NCBI GenBank assembly: GCA_015231715.1
Contig: JADGBB010000047.1
Location: 1-8,867, forward strand
Length of the DNA stretch: 8,867 nucleotides
Direction: 5' to 3'
Source: Candidatus Omnitrophota bacterium
GTDB taxonomy: Bacteria; Omnitrophota; Koll11; Tantalellales; Tantalellaceae
This document shows positions 6,905 to 8,867 of this stretch, one piece after another. The position numbers and the translations under genes are program-made. The notes under the pieces were generated by a model. The model ran no database searches, was not told the origin of the DNA, and saw only the letters and a program-made list of their open reading frames with translations. Numbering within the stretch: the stretch's first letter is position 1; every line of letters starts with the position of its first letter.

Positions 6905-7501
6905 TTAATGCAAATTAAAAATATCCGCGGCCAAATTTTTGTACTGTACCGCGCGGCTGTCAACAATGCCTTCAAAATAATGATATATAACCAGAGTCGG
7001 GATCGCCACGCTTAACCCTGCCGCTGTAGTAAGAAGCGCCTCCCAGATTCCGCCGGCAAGCAACGAAACATCCGCGGTTCCTCCGGAAGCTTCGATCTTA
7101 ATAAAGGTCTGGATCATGCCGGTTACCGTCCCCAATAGTCCCAACAAGGTTGCTATATTGCCGATCACAGAAAGAATCCGAAGATGTTTTTCGCCCTCTT
7201 CAAGCTCCCGCGACCCGGCCCGGCGCAGTATTTTGCCTTTTTCATCAGATGGTCTATCCATCACTTTGATCCCGACTGCCAGAAAACGGCCGATAAAACT
7301 TGCGTCTTGCTCGCAAAGCTTATATGCTTCATCGGGCTTCTCGGCATTGATTAAGATTTGCGCCCGTTCCGGCAAATTCTTATTACCTGAGCGCGTGCGG
7401 CGGAAATACCTTAACCTCTCTAAACCAACAGCTAACGAGACAACCGAACACAAAAAAATCGGCCAAATAAAAAATCCGCCTTTAACAATAAAATTCATCA
7501 T
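6905..7501 (-). CDS. exbB: biopolymer transport protein ExbB (MotA/TolQ/ExbB family)
   Basis: A 198-residue proton-channel subunit of the TonB motor in the inner membrane. Three TM helices are visible: about 8-28, about 108-132 and about 154-176, with the large cytoplasmic loop between the first two. The signature GLLGTVTGMI ends at 130, and GGIWEALLTTAAGLSVAIP spans 150-168; its Glu (E154) corresponds by motif to the conserved Glu of TM3 in E. coli ExbB (E176). It pairs with the ExbD encoded 15 nt downstream. The start is one of two consecutive ATGs at 7501/7498, preceded by AAGAGAGG that overlaps the stop of the receptor gene, so the two are translated together. TolQ is the main alternative, but the neighbouring TonB receptor and transducer favour ExbB. 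Confidence 0.93.
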   Translation of the reverse strand: MMNFIVKGGFFIWPIFLCSVVSLAVGLERLRYFRRTRSGNKNLPERAQILINAEKPDEAYKLCEQDASFIGRFLAVGIKVMDRPSDEKGKILRRAGSRELEEGEKHLRILSVIGNIATLLGLLGTVTGMIQTFIKIEASGGTADVSLLAGGIWEALLTTAAGLSVAIPTLVIYHYFEGIVDSRAVQYKNLAADIFNLH

Positions 7502-7507
7502 TATTAT

Positions 7508-7515
7508 CCTCTCTT
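7508..7515 (-). promoter_or_regulatory. Shine-Dalgarno AAGAGAGG for exbB
   Basis: A strong purine-rich site 6 nt upstream of the first ATG of exbB. It overlaps the TAA that ends the receptor gene (7514-7516), consistent with coupled translation in one operon. Confidence 0.75.
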
Positions 7516-8866
7516 AAAACCTATACGATAAACTGCCGTAGATAAACATCCCGGGCTCGTTAACAATCTTCACATTTGTACCGCTCGGGTCGGTCGGGTC
7601 ATATTCATAAGAATTCGCCATTGTATATTTTTTGTCAAACATGTTATCAATACCAAAATTCAGGTTTAGTCCGTTTAAGAATGCAGCCTTGCCTTCTTTT
7701 TCGGCAAACTGATACCCTGCACGAAAATTAAACACATCCCAGCCTTTAAGAGGCGTCTCCCCGGCATCACGATCAATATCCTTGCTATCCAATGAGTGCA
7801 TCCACTCGTATACGGCAAAGAACCCTTTTTTTTCATAAGACAAAGCCAGCTTTGTTTTTAGAGGGACTATCTCGGCCAGATCCTTATCATTATTTCCGGC
7901 CGGTTGATCGAGCTTTCTGCCGCGCTGATACGCTACGCCGCCTTCAAGCGCGAAACCTTTCAACAGGTCATACACGGCTGTCGCGTCGCCTCCGAACATA
8001 TACGCGTCAATATTGGTATATGTTTTAATGCCGCCCGCGGCCTGCTGATAAATATAATCGGGTAAATAGCTATAGAAACCTTTTGTCTTGAACTTCAAAC
8101 GCTGTGTCAATTTGGTTTCAACCCCAAGATCAGTTTCAAGATTGCGCGACGGTTTAAGGTCAGGATTACCGTAATATACAGCTCCCTCCTGAACATAGCG
8201 TTCCACTGTCGTTGGTGTTCTATTCGTTAGCCCTATACCTCCGAATATGTTAGTGTCATCCGTTAAAAAATACTTCAAAAACACATTCGCTCCAGGTAAA
8301 ACATCAGTCTTGGAGTTTGTATCAGTCATTGCTTTGCTAAACTTCAAATCCTCATTAGCCTCGGAATGAAAAACATCCATGCGCAATCCCGCGGTCGCGG
8401 AAAGTTTATCAATATCCCGTTCAGCCTTAACATACAACCCAAAATTCAGCTCATTCACATCCGGGAACAATTCATCGTTAACGATTACGTTTGTAGATCT
8501 GTTAAACACATCGCCGTACCAGTTCCGATGATAAAAGTCCGTGCCGTAAGTGAATACCGCAAGGTCGCAGGGAGTCTTATTTTCGATCCGCGCGCCGGTA
8601 ATCGAGGAAATCGCCTCGATCCTCAGGTTATTAACTCCGCCGGTTCTGTATTGACCATAGGGATAATGCTCGACGCGATTGTAATACGCGGATAATTTTA
8701 ATTGCTCGGAAATAGAGCTTAAATCGTCAACTGTGTACTCCACTTTATTGAGATACGTCTTTTCCTTCTCGGTGTCCATAGCGACGCGCGGAGTCATAAT
8801 ATCGCTAGCCTCGCCATAGGAAGATGAAAAGAGCAAATTCTGGTTCTCCGCGGGCTTCAGCGAAAC
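7514..8866 (-). CDS. TonB-dependent outer-membrane receptor, C-terminal part of the beta-barrel (5' end outside the window)
   Basis: The frame stays open through the right edge, so this is the last 450 residues of a longer protein. The TTG at 8836 is not a credible start because coding sequence continues upstream (VSLKPAENQNLLFSSSYGEA). The visible part is all 22-strand-barrel sequence: alternating aromatic/polar strands, the family landmarks GGIGLTNRTPTTVERY and GNPDLKPSRNLETDLGVETK, the NFGIDNMFDKKY motif, and a terminal strand ending SLSYRF with the C-terminal Phe needed for outer-membrane insertion. The N-terminal plug and TonB box lie outside the window. Motif spacing near the end (FDKKY, then VNEPGMFIYGSLSYRF) reminds me of OprC-like copper receptors and some siderophore receptors, but the substrate is not determinable here. 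It is followed after 12 nt by exbB. Confidence 0.92.
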   Translation of the reverse strand, partial: VSLKPAENQNLLFSSSYGEASDIMTPRVAMDTEKEKTYLNKVEYTVDDLSSISEQLKLSAYYNRVEHYPYGQYRTGGVNNLRIEAISSITGARIENKTPCDLAVFTYGTDFYHRNWYGDVFNRSTNVIVNDELFPDVNELNFGLYVKAERDIDKLSATAGLRMDVFHSEANEDLKFSKAMTDTNSKTDVLPGANVFLKYFLTDDTNIFGGIGLTNRTPTTVERYVQEGAVYYGNPDLKPSRNLETDLGVETKLTQRLKFKTKGFYSYLPDYIYQQAAGGIKTYTNIDAYMFGGDATAVYDLLKGFALEGGVAYQRGRKLDQPAGNNDKDLAEIVPLKTKLALSYEKKGFFAVYEWMHSLDSKDIDRDAGETPLKGWDVFNFRAGYQFAEKEGKAAFLNGLNLNFGIDNMFDKKYTMANSYEYDPTDPSGTNVKIVNEPGMFIYGSLSYRF

Positions 8867-8867
8867 T

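Noticed and set aside
6453..6908. Plus-strand reading frame of 151 codons opposite exbD
   Set aside because: It is a Ser/Leu-rich antisense shadow of exbD with no motifs and no ribosome binding site seen.
7116..7517. Plus-strand reading frame of 133 codons opposite exbB
   Set aside because: The opposite strand encodes a complete ExbB with conserved motifs, so this is a shadow frame.
8836..8838. TTG as the true start of the TonB-dependent receptor
   Set aside because: The frame continues open to the window edge with barrel-like sequence, and a receptor without plug domain would be non-functional.

Overview
This window reads as a chromosomal segment of a Gram-negative (diderm) bacterium. Every supported gene is on the minus strand, so transcription runs from the right edge to the left edge. 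The outer-membrane TonB-dependent receptor and the ExbB/ExbD/TonB motor indicate an outer membrane, and a complete glutaminyl-tRNA synthetase limits the possible lineages. The base composition is AT-leaning and a GTCATCCTGAG...GGATCTC palindromic repeat is present. That would fit an uncultivated group such as Omnitrophota or a deltaproteobacterium-like lineage, but this is a low-confidence guess made without any database search.

Right block (8867 to 5893): the C-terminal 450 residues of a TonB-dependent outer-membrane receptor, then exbB, exbD and a tonB-type energy transducer. The genes are 12 and 15 nt apart, and exbD and tonB overlap by 17 nt. This is a self-contained import operon: ExbB/ExbD use the proton-motive force to energise TonB, which opens the receptor encoded next to it. 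The substrate cannot be read with certainty.

Middle block (5813 to 2960): an AAA_14/DUF4143 ATPase of unknown role, followed after 1 nt by glnS, which therefore appears translationally coupled to it. A 112-nt intergenic stretch follows, with the palindromic repeat and a putative promoter.

Left block (2847 to 1): a two-component module made of a membrane-bound hybrid-sensor-like histidine kinase (periplasmic solute-binding domain, TM, Cys-rich PAS, HisKA, HATPase) and a single-domain CheY-like receiver. After 2 nt comes a third reading frame that runs off the left edge. It starts as a good PAS domain but changes abruptly, in frame, into what I recognise as the C-terminal domain of an IS110-family (DEDD/Ser) transposase. 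This chimera is the most unusual item in the window. It is either an IS110-associated deletion/fusion or an assembly junction.

Two promoter-proximal genes (the kinase and the AAA ATPase) have no Shine-Dalgarno sequence and have a -10-like hexamer 6-7 nt before the ATG, which suggests leaderless mRNAs. Several operon-internal genes have clear Shine-Dalgarno sequences. No tRNA, rRNA, CRISPR array or complete insertion sequence was seen.
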